DNA of 64,000 nt from Nodosilinea sp. WJT8-NPBG4. GTDB lineage: Bacteria; Cyanobacteriota; Cyanobacteriia; Phormidesmidales; Phormidesmidaceae. Numbering within the stretch: position 1 is the first letter of the stretch; every line of letters starts with the position of its first letter. The stretch spans positions 62,001 through 126,000 of the forward strand of contig JAHHHQ010000048.1 in assembly GCA_019359285.1 (NCBI GenBank), in the 5' to 3' direction. The position numbers and the translations under genes were made by a program. The notes under the pieces were generated by a model. It ran no database searches, had not been told where the DNA came from, and saw only the letters and a program-made list of their open reading frames with translations. This document shows positions 9,456 through 19,071 of this stretch, piece by piece.

Positions 9456-10118
9456 ATGGTTTTACAGAATAGGCCCGAGATGAGCCGCGATCGAGAACCC
9501 CCCGTTAACCTGCTGTGGTACCACCTGTTCAAATGGTCGGTGGTCAGTCCTATGCTGGGCTTTTATTTTCGGGGCCGGGTCTACGGTACAGATCAGGTGC
9601 CCAAAACCGGTGGGTTGGTGGTAGTCGCCAACCACGCTAGCGACTTTGACCCACCGCTGCTCTCTGCCGCCGTGCGCCGTCCTGTCTCTTACATGGCCAA
9701 AGAAGAGCTGTTTAAGGTGCCCGTGCTCAGCCAAGCCATTCGCCTCTACGGGGCTTACCCAGTGAAGCGGGGCAGTGCCGATCGCAGCGCCATTCGCGAA
9801 GCCCTCAAGCAGCTGGAGCAGGGCTGGGCGGTGGGCATTTTTCTCCAGGGCACTCGCACCCCCGATGGCCGCATTCCCGAGCCCAAAATTGGCGCGGCGC
9901 TAATTGCAGCCAAAGCCCAGGTGCCGCTGCTGCCCGTCAGTCTTTGGGGCACCCAGCGCATTTTCACCAAGGGTTCGTCTATACCCCGCCCTGCCCCCCT
10001 TACCATTCGCATCGGTGCTCCTATCGCTCCACCCCCCTCCACCGCCCGCGAGGGGTTAGAAGCTATCACCACCCAGTGCGCCGCCGAGATCCACCGCCTC
10101 CACGATCTGGGCCGCTAA
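9456..10118 (+). CDS. plsC: 1-acyl-sn-glycerol-3-phosphate acyltransferase (PlsC family)
   Basis: 220 residues. Acyltransferase block I is NHASDFDPP (HX4D catalytic pair), block II has the substrate-binding PVKRGSADRSAIREA, block III is LQGTRTPDG (EGTR in many members, Gln here). It adds the second acyl chain to make phosphatidic acid at the membrane. A TTG precedes the chosen ATG directly. Context behind plsX-fabH-fabD supports a phospholipid role. Confidence 0.9.
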   Translation: MVLQNRPEMSRDREPPVNLLWYHLFKWSVVSPMLGFYFRGRVYGTDQVPKTGGLVVVANHASDFDPPLLSAAVRRPVSYMAKEELFKVPVLSQAIRLYGAYPVKRGSADRSAIREALKQLEQGWAVGIFLQGTRTPDGRIPEPKIGAALIAAKAQVPLLPVSLWGTQRIFTKGSSIPRPAPLTIRIGAPIAPPPSTAREGLEAITTQCAAEIHRLHDLGR

Positions 10119-10205
10119 CTTCCCTCAATATCCCCAACCACCCATCTACACACCTACTGCGCCCCCACTCCCTAACCCTTCACCCCCAACCCGCCCCATC
10201 TGGTA
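10119..10205. repeat. C-rich STRR-like intergenic tract
   Basis: Pyrimidine-rich DNA (CCCCACTCCCTAACCC and related units) fills the space between plsC and the DUF2288 gene. It is the complement of the G-rich repeats at 57887-57928, 48618-48697 and 32060-32208. Confidence 0.55.
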
Positions 10206-10240
10206 GCCTGTAAAAGTTCGCGATCGCACCGGCCAAGCCC

Positions 10241-10546
10241 ATGTCCCAAGACCTCAAACAAGAACTTACCGATATGCTTGCCCCCGCCGACTGGGCCTGG
10301 ATCAGCCCCCACGCTAATCGGGGGGCGGTGGTGGTGGTCGATCGCCAGCTGGATTTAGTCGAGGTGGGGGTGGCGATCGCCACCGACAATACTGCCGCCG
10401 TCAATCGCTGGATTGCCGAAGCTCTCATCACTAAGCCCTCACCCTTGCAGCTAGAAGTGTGGGATCAAGCCGCTAAAAAGCAGTTTCAGTCGTTGATTGT
10501 GCAACCCTTCGTGCTCGTGCAAGAAGCCCCAGTCCATGAAAACTGA
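10241..10546 (+). CDS. DUF2288 domain protein
   Basis: 101 residues, recognisable as the cyanobacterial/proteobacterial DUF2288 family by ADWAWISPHANRGAVVVVD, VGVAIATDN, VNRWIAEALITKPS and the closing LIVQPFVLVQ. Function is unknown; no membrane segment or catalytic motif is obvious. Its last 11 bp overlap the start of the next gene, so the two are translationally linked. Confidence 0.85.
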   Translation: MSQDLKQELTDMLAPADWAWISPHANRGAVVVVDRQLDLVEVGVAIATDNTAAVNRWIAEALITKPSPLQLEVWDQAAKKQFQSLIVQPFVLVQEAPVHEN

Positions 10547-11621
10547 GGAACCCCGGGAAGAAATTGCCCCAGGAGCATTGCCTCGGAGCAAAGATAATAT
10601 CTGGACCGCTTTGGGCACCAGCACTCTAGTGCGGTTCTTGCTGTTGTTTGCCAGCGGCTGGGCCACCATTCAGCTGTTGGTCTACTTTGAAGTACTGATA
10701 GTGGTGTTTGTTACCGCTACTATTCTGGCGTTTTTGCTCAACCATCCGGTCACCTGGCTCAGCCGGTGGCTACCACGCGGGGTAGCGGCGATCGCAGTAT
10801 TTCTCACTTGCTTAGCCATTATTGTCGGCCTTTCCCTCACCCTGGGCATGGCGGTGTTATCCCAAGGGCAGCAGCTTTCCGCCAGCTTACAAAACTTTTC
10901 TAACTCGGTCACACCCTGGCTCAGCAGTGCCGAAGACCTCTTAGACAAGCTAAATCTGCCCGTTGATTTACAGGGTCTAGAGCCTCAGCTACAGAACCAG
11001 GCCGTGACTATCCTCACAACTGGGCTAGGGCTCCTGCAATCAACCCTGGCAAACCTGGTCCTCGCCATTCTGATTGCGGTTGTCACTCTGTTTATGATGC
11101 TGGATGGGGCCAAAATTTGGTGGTGGTTGCTCAACAACCTGCCCATTCGCAACAAAAGGCGCTTTAACACTGTAATTCAGCACAATTTGCTGAGTTTCTT
11201 TTGGGGCCGCCTGCTGCTGGCTGTGTTTTCTATCACCTCCACCTTTGCGGTCTTTGCCTTTTTGGGCATGCCCTTTCCGCTGGTGCTTGCTGTCATTGCC
11301 GGGTTATTTAATGTAATTCCAGGCATCGGGGCAACCCTGGGGATCAGCATTGTGTCCTTGCTGCTGCTATCTCAAGGGGTATGGTTAGCCATCCAAGCCG
11401 TTGTCGTTTGCGTTGCCGTAGAACAGATTGAAGAAAATCTGCTGCTGCCTTACATCATGAAAGACTCTTTAGATATTAATCCCGTAGTCATGTTCTTTGC
11501 GTTGATTGTTGGGGCTACGGTAGCCGGAGTCTTGGGGCTTTTTCTAGCGGTGCCTGTGGCCGGGGTAATTGTCACCTGGCTAGATATTGAAGCGATGCGA
11601 GCGAAACCCACTCAAGACTAA
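10536..11621 (+). CDS. AI-2E family transporter (PerM-like membrane protein)
   Basis: About 361 residues with some eight hydrophobic segments: a pair near residues 30-90, further ones at about 140-200, and the conserved block GLFNVIPGIGATLGISIVSLL followed by EQIEENLLLPYIM typical of the AI-2E/PerM family. The family includes exporters of autoinducer-2 and of other small solutes; which applies here is unknown. The frame is open upstream to 10497, but the ATG at 10536 overlapping the DUF2288 stop is more likely. Confidence 0.88.
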   Translation: MKTEEPREEIAPGALPRSKDNIWTALGTSTLVRFLLLFASGWATIQLLVYFEVLIVVFVTATILAFLLNHPVTWLSRWLPRGVAAIAVFLTCLAIIVGLSLTLGMAVLSQGQQLSASLQNFSNSVTPWLSSAEDLLDKLNLPVDLQGLEPQLQNQAVTILTTGLGLLQSTLANLVLAILIAVVTLFMMLDGAKIWWWLLNNLPIRNKRRFNTVIQHNLLSFFWGRLLLAVFSITSTFAVFAFLGMPFPLVLAVIAGLFNVIPGIGATLGISIVSLLLLSQGVWLAIQAVVVCVAVEQIEENLLLPYIMKDSLDINPVVMFFALIVGATVAGVLGLFLAVPVAGVIVTWLDIEAMRAKPTQD

Positions 11622-11712
11622 AAAATCAGCCCAGCTTAGTTAAAGTAGGCCAATAAATAGGCCATCAGCCGATAAGCTAGAACACTGAACCCCTGGCGAT
11701 AAAATTTGATTT

Positions 11713-12711
11713 ATGACCAATGCTGCCCCGCCAAACTCCTCTATGCCCCAGGGGAAGCGGCTGCGCTTTACCCAGTCTCCCCGCCCCTGGCTCTACGCCC
11801 TTTGGAAATTCTGGCGGCCTCACACAGTCATTGGCACTAGCCTCAGCGTAGTGGGCATTGCCGCCATCGTTTTGGCTGATTTAGAATTCGAAAATCTTTT
11901 ACCCTTCGAGCTTCTGCTGGGTTTGGTCGGGATTGCCGTGGTGGCCTGTCTGCTAGGCAATCTCTATATTGTTGGGCTCAATCAGCTTGAAGATATTGCG
12001 ATCGATCGCATCAACAAACCCCACCTGCCCCTAGCCGCTGGAGAATTTTCTGTTGCTGATGGCCGCTGGATTGTTGGAATGGCGGGCCTAGGAGCCATGA
12101 GTTTAGCAGTCATAGGCGGTCCTTGGCTGTTGGCGACGGTGGGCTTGAGCCTGATTATCGGCAGTGCCTATTCGCTTCCCCCGGTGCGGCTCAAACGATT
12201 TCCGTTTTGGGCCTCAGTGTGTATTTTGGCGGTGCGGGGCACCATTGTAAACTTGGGGTTGTTTCTGCACTTTAGCGATCGCCTTAATCTGTCCCTCACC
12301 ATTCCTGGGCGAGTTTGGGCGCTGACGGCATTTGTTCTGCTATTTAGCATTGCTATTGCGCTATTTAAGGATATTCCTGACATTGAGGGCGATCGCCGCT
12401 ATGGCATCAGCACTCTATCCTTAAAGCTGGGTCAGCACACCGTGTTTAAGCTGGCACTGAGTATTCTCACTGTCTGTTATTTGGGTATGGCGCTAGTCAC
12501 CCCCTGGTTGACAGAAGTCAATCGGCCTTTCCTGGCAGGCTCGCACCTGTTAGTGCTAGCTTTCCTATGGTGGATGAGCTTGCGGGTGCCTCACAGCAGC
12601 CAAAACGTCGCAGCTCAAAATAATCTGGCCTATCCCGAATTTTACCAGTTCATTTGGAAGCTGTTCTTCCTGCAATACCTGATGTTCCCCTTAGCCTGCT
12701 GGCTGGCCTAG
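11713..12711 (+). CDS. hpt: Homogentisate phytyltransferase
   Basis: 332 residues, UbiA-type prenyltransferase with about nine membrane helices. The first Asp-rich motif is NQLEDIAIDRINKP and the second KDIPDIEGDRRYG, both in the form typical of cyanobacterial HPT (slr1736 type). It joins homogentisate with phytyl diphosphate, the committed step to tocopherols. The following reductase gene (12746) starts 34 bp downstream and may supply or modify the prenyl chain. Confidence 0.9.
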   Translation: MTNAAPPNSSMPQGKRLRFTQSPRPWLYALWKFWRPHTVIGTSLSVVGIAAIVLADLEFENLLPFELLLGLVGIAVVACLLGNLYIVGLNQLEDIAIDRINKPHLPLAAGEFSVADGRWIVGMAGLGAMSLAVIGGPWLLATVGLSLIIGSAYSLPPVRLKRFPFWASVCILAVRGTIVNLGLFLHFSDRLNLSLTIPGRVWALTAFVLLFSIAIALFKDIPDIEGDRRYGISTLSLKLGQHTVFKLALSILTVCYLGMALVTPWLTEVNRPFLAGSHLLVLAFLWWMSLRVPHSSQNVAAQNNLAYPEFYQFIWKLFFLQYLMFPLACWLA

Positions 12712-12745
12712 AGCAAAGCGGCTTAGCTTAAAGGATAGTAAACCC

Positions 12746-13897
12746 ATGTACGACTGCATCATTGTCGGTGCCGGACCCGCCGGAGCCACCGCCGCCTACC
12801 ATCTCAGCAAGGCGGGTTACCAAGTTCTGCTACTCGATGCTGCCAAACTCCCTCGCTACAAACCCTGCGGCGGCGGAGTCTCGCCCCAGGTAGCCCAGTG
12901 GTTTGACTTTGACTTTACTCCCGCCATCTCTGTTAAGGTGCGCAAGGTGCGCTACACCTTTAATATGGCCGACCCTATCGAAGCCGAACTGCCCGCCGAA
13001 AAAGCCCTATGGATGGTGCGGCGCGACGAGTTTGACTACTTCATTGTGCAACAGGCCCAAAAACAAGGAGCCACCCTGTGGGATGGCACCAAGGCCCAAA
13101 GCATCGAAAATCAGGGAGATTTTTGGCAAGTCAACACTACTCAGGGCCCAGCTCAGGGACGTTTTTTAATTGCGGCAGATGGGGCACGCGGGTCAATGGC
13201 CAAATGGCTCGGCTTTTCCCAGCGTCGGTATAAACTGGCCGCAGCCCTAGAAGCCGAGCCCCGCCTGGAAGTTCCTAGCGAGCCCGTAGTGCATTTTGAC
13301 CTGGGCCTCATGCAGCAGGGCTACCTGTGGAATTTTCCTAAAGCCGATGGCTACTCTATTGGTGGGGGTGTATTTCGCTCCGGAGCTCAGCGCAAGCAAG
13401 ACCTGCGAACCCCAGTCAGTGACTATTCTGCTGCCTTTGGCGTAGACGCCAGTACCGTGCAGCACTTTGGCCATCCCATATTCATTTGGGATGGGTTCCA
13501 GGAATTGCACACCCATCGAGCCGTGCTGGCAGGGGAAGCCGCCTGCGTAGTCGATCCCTTCACAGCCGAGGGCATTCGTCCCTCCATCTTTAGCGGGCTC
13601 AAGGCCGCAGATGCGATCGCCCAGGCTCTTAAAGAAGACAGTCAACTCCCAGCCTCGAAGGGACATCGAGCCCTAGCAGACTACAGCCAGATCATGAACA
13701 CAGAATGGGGCGAAGAAATGCGCTGGGCCCGACGCTTAGCCCGCTTAGTCTACAGCGCACCAGCCTTGGCCTATCGGGCTGGGGTGAAACGTCCTTCTAG
13801 TACTCTAACCATGGTGAAGGTGTTCTGCGGTGAGGTCAGTTATGGCGAGGTGGCCCACAGAGCTATCCAGCGGCTCAGTGGAGGGCTATTGTCTTAG
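12746..13897 (+). CDS. Geranylgeranyl reductase family FAD-dependent oxidoreductase
   Basis: 383 residues. N-terminal Rossmann motif VGAGPAGATAAYHLSKAG (FAD binding), then YKPCGGGVSP, the RRDEFDYFIVQQA segment and the second FAD motif VLAGEAACVVDPFTAEGIRPS, all diagnostic of the geranylgeranyl reductase family. Members reduce geranylgeranyl groups for chlorophyll, tocopherol or archaeal-type lipids. It differs from my recollection of canonical ChlP (about 407 residues, different N-terminus), so I do not call it chlP. Adjacency to hpt suggests isoprenoid quinone or tocopherol metabolism, an inference. Confidence 0.82.
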   Translation: MYDCIIVGAGPAGATAAYHLSKAGYQVLLLDAAKLPRYKPCGGGVSPQVAQWFDFDFTPAISVKVRKVRYTFNMADPIEAELPAEKALWMVRRDEFDYFIVQQAQKQGATLWDGTKAQSIENQGDFWQVNTTQGPAQGRFLIAADGARGSMAKWLGFSQRRYKLAAALEAEPRLEVPSEPVVHFDLGLMQQGYLWNFPKADGYSIGGGVFRSGAQRKQDLRTPVSDYSAAFGVDASTVQHFGHPIFIWDGFQELHTHRAVLAGEAACVVDPFTAEGIRPSIFSGLKAADAIAQALKEDSQLPASKGHRALADYSQIMNTEWGEEMRWARRLARLVYSAPALAYRAGVKRPSSTLTMVKVFCGEVSYGEVAHRAIQRLSGGLLS

Positions 13898-13917
13898 CTC
13901 TGTTAGCCGCTAGGCAC

Positions 13918-13955
13918 AAAAAATAGCCAAAGCAAAGACGCCTTGGCTATTTTTT
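13918..13955. terminator. Bidirectional terminator between reductase and pilC
   Basis: AAAAAATAGCCAA at 13918-13930 pairs perfectly with TTGGCTATTTTTT at 13943-13955 (13 bp, 12-nt loop). Both strands end in a run of T, as expected between the convergent genes ending at 13897 and 13998. Confidence 0.9.
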
Positions 13956-13997
13956 GTGGACAATTGTCAAAGATTAGACTATAGGGGTTACTGGATC

Positions 13998-15218
13998 CTA
14001 ACCAATTGCATCCATAATCTTGAACATTGGCAAGTACATTGACACCAGAATCGACCCGACCATGCCACCTAGCACCACAATCATGATCGGCTCCATAATG
14101 CTGGTCAGAGCCTTCACAGCCTGTTCTACCTCATCCTCGTAGAAGTCGGCCACCTTCATCAGCATTGCGTCTAGTTCCCCAGTTTCTTCCCCAATACTAA
14201 TCATCTGAATCGCCATACCGGGAAACACTGCGTGCTTTTGGAGTGCCAGACTAATCATCCCTCCCCCCTGTACATCTTTACGGGCATCATCCACAGCCTC
14301 AGCGATTACCTGATTACCCGCCGTATCCCGCACAATCTCCAAGGCAGTGAGAATAGGTACCCCAGATCTTGAAAGAGAACCAAAGGTGCGGCAAAACCGA
14401 GCAGTAGCCGTTTTTTGAATCAGGTCACCAAACAGAGGCATCTTGAGAGATAAACGATCAATCACTCGACGCCCGTTGAGGGTCGCATAGTAACGCCTGT
14501 AGGCAAAAGATAAGGCCGATATGGCTGCCACCATAAATACCCAATTCAAGGGCTGGCGCAAAAACCGGCTGATCATCATCATGATTTGAGTAAAGAGCGG
14601 CAGGTCAGTCCCTAAGTCCTCAAACATATCGGCAAAGATCGGCAGCAAAAATACCGTCATGCCGACGAAGATGATCACCGCCAAGAATCCTACCGTCACC
14701 GGATAAGCCATAGCCGACTTAATCTGGTTCTGCAACCGGGCTAAATCTTCAAGTAGCTTAGCCAGACGGTTGAGGACTTCATCAAGTACGCCACCCACCT
14801 CGCCCGCTTGAATCAGTGCCACATAGAGGTTGTCAAAACAGGCTGGGTGCTTACGCATCGCGTCAGACAGGTTAGTGCCCTGCTGCACGTCAGCGTTAAT
14901 GGCCAGCAGCGCCTTCTTGAGCTTCGGGTTAGAGCAGTCGTCTGCCAATACTCCCAGCCCTCGCACCAGAGCAACACCAGCGTTAACTAGAGCAGCAAAC
15001 TGACGGGAAAAGATAGCCTTATCCTTAACCGTCACCTTGGTCATGGAGGTTTTAATGCTCTCCAGGTCAATATTGAACCCGGATTCCTCCTTTATATCCA
15101 TCACATAGAGGCCCTGATCTTTTAGAAGATTACGGGCTTCATTGGGATTCTCGGCGGCGATCCGCTCTTTGCGCTGGGCTCCGCTGGTATCGCGACCAAT
15201 GGCAACGTAGGTAGGCAT
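13998..15218 (-). CDS. pilC: Type IV pilus inner-membrane platform protein PilC
   Basis: 406 residues with two T2SSF domains (about 70-195 and 275-395), each ending in membrane helices; FSRQFAALVNAGVALVRGL and FCRTFGSLSRSGVPILTAL are the matching repeat starts. PilC is the membrane platform on which PilB and PilT ATPases act to extrude or retract the pilus, used for phototactic motility and DNA uptake. Third gene of the pilB-pilT-pilC set; 250 bp separate it from pilT. Confidence 0.94.
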   Translation of the reverse strand: MPTYVAIGRDTSGAQRKERIAAENPNEARNLLKDQGLYVMDIKEESGFNIDLESIKTSMTKVTVKDKAIFSRQFAALVNAGVALVRGLGVLADDCSNPKLKKALLAINADVQQGTNLSDAMRKHPACFDNLYVALIQAGEVGGVLDEVLNRLAKLLEDLARLQNQIKSAMAYPVTVGFLAVIIFVGMTVFLLPIFADMFEDLGTDLPLFTQIMMMISRFLRQPLNWVFMVAAISALSFAYRRYYATLNGRRVIDRLSLKMPLFGDLIQKTATARFCRTFGSLSRSGVPILTALEIVRDTAGNQVIAEAVDDARKDVQGGGMISLALQKHAVFPGMAIQMISIGEETGELDAMLMKVADFYEDEVEQAVKALTSIMEPIMIVVLGGMVGSILVSMYLPMFKIMDAIG

Positions 15219-15468
15219 GGCTCTATTAGCTCAACGGCTTAAAAGTACTGCAATTATAGCGACGGGTTCAGCTTACCGAACCCGCTAAATCTACCCGAAC
15301 TCGCGTGGTGTGTGCCTTGCTCTAGTAGCATGGTCACTTTGGTCCTAGGTCTAACCCTGAGCCAGTGACAGGCATAGAAATCTGTGCTCCCACTCTCTAG
15401 GTTAGGGCACCCAGTTTAAATTTCCCTGAGTGCCCTGTTTAGTTACATGGGGTCGTTTACCTAGGGTT

Positions 15469-16593
15469 TTAATGGCGCCCGGCAGCGGCCCCTTGGCGAG
15501 CAGCAGCATTGGGTGCTGGCGCGCCTCCAATCAGCCGCTGTAGCTCATCAGGGCGGGAGGTCTTAGACATGGCGGCCTCAAAGGAAATTGTGCCCGCTTT
15601 ATAGAGATCAGCCAAAACCTTTTCTAGGGTCTGCATCGCTAGCTTACCCCCGGTCTGGATAGCGCCGTAGATTTGAGGAGTTTTACCTTCCCGGATCATG
15701 TTGGCGATCGCTGGTGTAATGACCATAATCTCTTGAGCCATAATGCGACCAAACTCGCCGGGTTTAGCATTAGCCTTGGGCACAAGAGTTTGGCTGAGTA
15801 CCGCCACCAGCGAACCTGACAGCTGCACCCGAATCTGCTGCTGCTGTTCAGGAGGGAACACGTCAATCATCCGGTCGACGGTTTGGGCTGCTGAGCTGGT
15901 GTGCAGAGTGCCAAAGACTAGATGCCCCGTTTCTGCGGCTGAAATAGCCAGGGAGATGGTTTCCAGGTCCCGCATTTCACCGACCAGAATTACGTCGGGG
16001 TCTTCCCGCAGGGCAGCACGCAGGGCATTGGCAAAACTCTTGGTGTCTTCACCAATCTGGCGCTGGTGAATCAGGCTTTTGATCGGCTCATAGACAAATT
16101 CAATCGGGTCTTCAACGGTGAGAATGTGCTCGGGCCGAGTAAGGTTGATGTTGTTGATCATCGAAGCCAGGGTGGTTGACTTCCCAGAACCAGTGGGGCC
16201 GGTCACCAGAATTAAACCCCGAGGCTTCTCTGAGAGTTCCCGCACGATGTTGGGCAACCCCAGCGTTTCCATGCTTGGGATTTTGGAGCTTAACGCTCGC
16301 AAACAGGCCGCGTAGGTACCTCGGTCTTTATAAACGTTGACCCGAAAGCGGGCAAGCCCTTTTACCCCGTAGGAGCAATCCAGCTCCCAGGTTTGCTCCA
16401 GCTGTTTGCGCTGGGTATTGTTGAGCATGCTGAAGATCAGCCGCTGACAAGACTCAGCGGTCATCGGCTCGTGCTCGGTGGGGGTGAGTTTGCCGCTAAT
16501 GCGGATGTAGGGGGGCAATCCTGCGGAAAGGTGTAGGTCAGAGCCACCCCGCTCAATCACCTCTTCCATCAAGTCTTCGATCATCAATTCCAT
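15469..16593 (-). CDS. pilT: Type IV pilus retraction ATPase PilT
   Basis: 374 residues. PilT signatures: GGSDLHLSAGLPPYIRISGKL near the N-terminus, Walker A GPTGSGKSTTLA, Asp box and Walker B ALREDPDVILVGEMRD, His box GHLVFGTLHTSSAAQT, and the PilT AIRNLIRE-like region (IANMIREGKTPQI). It depolymerises the pilus by hydrolysing ATP at the membrane base. The tail is Ala/Gly-rich. An ATG three codons further in is an alternative start. Confidence 0.95.
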   Translation of the reverse strand: MELMIEDLMEEVIERGGSDLHLSAGLPPYIRISGKLTPTEHEPMTAESCQRLIFSMLNNTQRKQLEQTWELDCSYGVKGLARFRVNVYKDRGTYAACLRALSSKIPSMETLGLPNIVRELSEKPRGLILVTGPTGSGKSTTLASMINNINLTRPEHILTVEDPIEFVYEPIKSLIHQRQIGEDTKSFANALRAALREDPDVILVGEMRDLETISLAISAAETGHLVFGTLHTSSAAQTVDRMIDVFPPEQQQQIRVQLSGSLVAVLSQTLVPKANAKPGEFGRIMAQEIMVITPAIANMIREGKTPQIYGAIQTGGKLAMQTLEKVLADLYKAGTISFEAAMSKTSRPDELQRLIGGAPAPNAAARQGAAAGRH

Positions 16594-16737
16594 AGGGCTA
16601 CCTCATGGGGTTTGAGAAAAGTTGAGAGAATCTAGCGTTAGAAAAGCTTAGGCTAAGCCGATAAAACAATTGGTGCCGTAAGACCCGTTGCTGTTAACAA
16701 GATGCCCACTTCAGGGCGGCATGCTGTCAGCCAGGCG

Positions 16738-18741
16738 CTAATCTTGGAAGCGAGGCGTGAGACAGTAGGCACAGTCGAGCCAATCTTGCTGAAGCTCAGC
16801 GGCGCAGCTAGCACAGGTTAGAGAGGCTTTACGCTTCGACTTAAGTTCTGCTTCTAAGCCTGTATCCGTAAAGGTTACCCGTTCCACTTCGTCTAAGGTG
16901 GTGTACCCCTGTCGCACCAAGTCTAAGCTGTAGGAAAGCAGAGTCTGCATACCTTCTTCTACCGCTGCCTCCTTGATCCGTTCAGTAGGAGCTCCTTCAG
17001 AGATTAGCTTTTGCAACCGCTCGGTGACGCGCAGCACTTCATATACTCCGACTCGGCCCTTGTAGCCACCACCTTGACACTTAGGGCAAAGGGTATTGTT
17101 ATCTTTAGCTGCCACAAGTTCTTCTACGGTAAGGGTATTAGCCTTGTAGAAGGTGATGTCTGATTCAGAGGCAGAACTCAGACCAAAGTGAGCCAGATCT
17201 TCGGGAGTCGGGCTATAGGAAATACGGCAGTCTGTGCATACTCGCCGCACTAGACGCTGGGCTAGGACCCCAATCAGGGCGCTAGAAACCATGAATGACT
17301 CTACCCCCATTTCGTCGAGGCGAGCGATCGCTCCAGCAGCATCATTAGTGTGCAACGTAGTCAGCACCAGGTGCCCCGTCAAAGCAGCTTCAATGGCCGT
17401 CTTAGCCGTTTCGCGATCGCGGGTTTCACCCACCAGAATCACGTCTGGATCCTGACGCAGAAAAGCGCGCAAAATTGAGGCAAAATCCATGCCCTTTTCG
17501 CGAATTACCTGCACCTGAGTTAAACCAGGCAGCGTATATTCGATCGGGTCTTCGGCAGTGCTGATATTAATGCCGGGGTCGTTCCGCTCTGACAGCACCG
17601 AGTAGAGAGTCGTGGTCTTTCCTGAGCCAGTCGGGCCGGTCACCAACAGAAGGCCAAAGGGCCGAGAGGCCATCTCCTGCACGATGCGCAGAGAATCGGG
17701 GTCAGTAATCAGCTTATCTAGACCTAGCTGAGTCGCTGAGTTATCTAGAATCCGCAGCACCACTTTCTCGCCGCAGCGACTGGGCAGAGTGTTGACCCGA
17801 AAGTCAACTTTGCGCCCCTGGAACACCCGCCGAATACGACCATCCTGAGGTGCCCGACGCTCGGCAATGTCTAGCTCAGCAATGATTTTAAAGCGGGCGG
17901 TAACCGCCGGGATAATCTTCTTAGGCATCTTCGGCAGCGCTTCTTTGAGCACCCCATCCTTACGGAAGCGCACCCTCAGATATTCCTCTTGAGGTTCAAT
18001 ATGGATATCAGAAACGCCCTCTTGTAGAGCTTTGGCCAAAATTTTGTTGACTAGGGCAATGACTGGAGCCGCACCGGCGTCCTTGAGGGCCATGCCTAGG
18101 TCGGCCTCTTCGTCGATAACATCTTCTAAGCTGCCTGCGCCAAAGTCGAGCTCTTCCAGGCTAGTGTTAACGTCAACGGCGGCATCTAGTTCTTCTTTCT
18201 TCTGCTTAGCTACCGCATCATCTAGATAGGTAGACATCAGCCGCTGATAGTCCTCAACGGTAATGACCATGCGCCGAAGAGAGAGGCTCTGGGCCCGCAA
18301 AATACGGTTGAGGTCGTCCTGAGCCTCCAAATTCTCTGGGTCGACCATGGCAACGAGCACCGAAGGGGTCTCACCTTGATCCTTGGAAAGAGGCACCAAG
18401 CGGTGACGACGGCAGATATCAACCGGCACCAGGGTATCGATTAGCTGCCCAATTTGCGCTGGAGAGATATCGTTGAGTTCGGGATCGAGGGATTCAACCC
18501 CGTAAAGAATTTTGAGCTCAAAAAGCTGTTGTTTTTTGTACTGCCGCAGCAGTTCGGGGGATAGCTGTTGGCCGGTGAGCGACTCAAGCACATCAGTCAG
18601 CGACTGCCCGCTTTTGCGGCTCTCCGCCAAGGCCTTCTGCATCTGCTCAGAGTCAACATAGCCCGCTTGAATGAGCTTGTTGCCGAAGGGCGAAAAACTC
18701 CGCTGAAGTACTAGAGCTCGCCGGGAGGAGGAATTAGTCAT
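16738..18741 (-). CDS. pilB: Type IV pilus assembly ATPase PilB (GspE family)
   Basis: 667 residues. N-terminal MshEN-type domain (about 10-160), then the ATPase with Walker A GPTGSGKTTTLY, Walker B LRQDPDVILVGETRD and GHLVLTTLHTNDAAGA. A zinc-binding insertion has CTDC and CPKC. The extreme C-terminus adds another Cys pair set (CASC and CAYC), an extra zinc-ribbon beyond the usual PilB end. Powers pilus extension. First gene of the minus-strand pilus set; divergent from grpE across 330 bp. Confidence 0.94.
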   Translation of the reverse strand: MTNSSSRRALVLQRSFSPFGNKLIQAGYVDSEQMQKALAESRKSGQSLTDVLESLTGQQLSPELLRQYKKQQLFELKILYGVESLDPELNDISPAQIGQLIDTLVPVDICRRHRLVPLSKDQGETPSVLVAMVDPENLEAQDDLNRILRAQSLSLRRMVITVEDYQRLMSTYLDDAVAKQKKEELDAAVDVNTSLEELDFGAGSLEDVIDEEADLGMALKDAGAAPVIALVNKILAKALQEGVSDIHIEPQEEYLRVRFRKDGVLKEALPKMPKKIIPAVTARFKIIAELDIAERRAPQDGRIRRVFQGRKVDFRVNTLPSRCGEKVVLRILDNSATQLGLDKLITDPDSLRIVQEMASRPFGLLLVTGPTGSGKTTTLYSVLSERNDPGINISTAEDPIEYTLPGLTQVQVIREKGMDFASILRAFLRQDPDVILVGETRDRETAKTAIEAALTGHLVLTTLHTNDAAGAIARLDEMGVESFMVSSALIGVLAQRLVRRVCTDCRISYSPTPEDLAHFGLSSASESDITFYKANTLTVEELVAAKDNNTLCPKCQGGGYKGRVGVYEVLRVTERLQKLISEGAPTERIKEAAVEEGMQTLLSYSLDLVRQGYTTLDEVERVTFTDTGLEAELKSKRKASLTCASCAAELQQDWLDCAYCLTPRFQD

Positions 18742-19071
18742 ACGCTGATGCCAAAGTGCTGGTGTGAAACAGGCTTGAACCCAATTGTATGCAGGCAGTA
18801 TGCCCTAAACGGGGGGATGTACCCCTAAGCTAGCGCGATCGCAAGCCCTACCCGTGTTGACCCCGTAGTGTCGATAATACCCTTATCTAATTTATCTGCA
18901 CCACAGCAGGTCAATGGCTCGTCAATCTTTGGGAGGAAGGCAGAGCCTCAACCCACGACAGTCAAACCCACATTCCGCGATAGAATTGAAAGCAGTGCTA
19001 AGGGCAAGTCGCTGAGATAGACTTGGGCCTAAGCAAAGTTGTTGCATTCACCCGCCGAGTTACATATCAGC
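18742..19071. other. Divergent intergenic region pilB / grpE
   Basis: 330 bp between divergent starts, so it must hold promoters for both. A GCGATCGC palindrome is present. An AGTGCTAA at 18994-19001 matches half of the CIRCE heat-shock operator, but the other half is missing, so no operator is called. No RNA gene or ORF is supported. Confidence 0.5.

Noticed and set aside
11713..13897. Naming the reductase chlP
   Set aside because: Length and N-terminus differ from ChlP as I know it; only family membership is supported.
18994..19001. AGTGCTAA as a CIRCE operator for grpE
   Set aside because: Only half of the inverted repeat is present.
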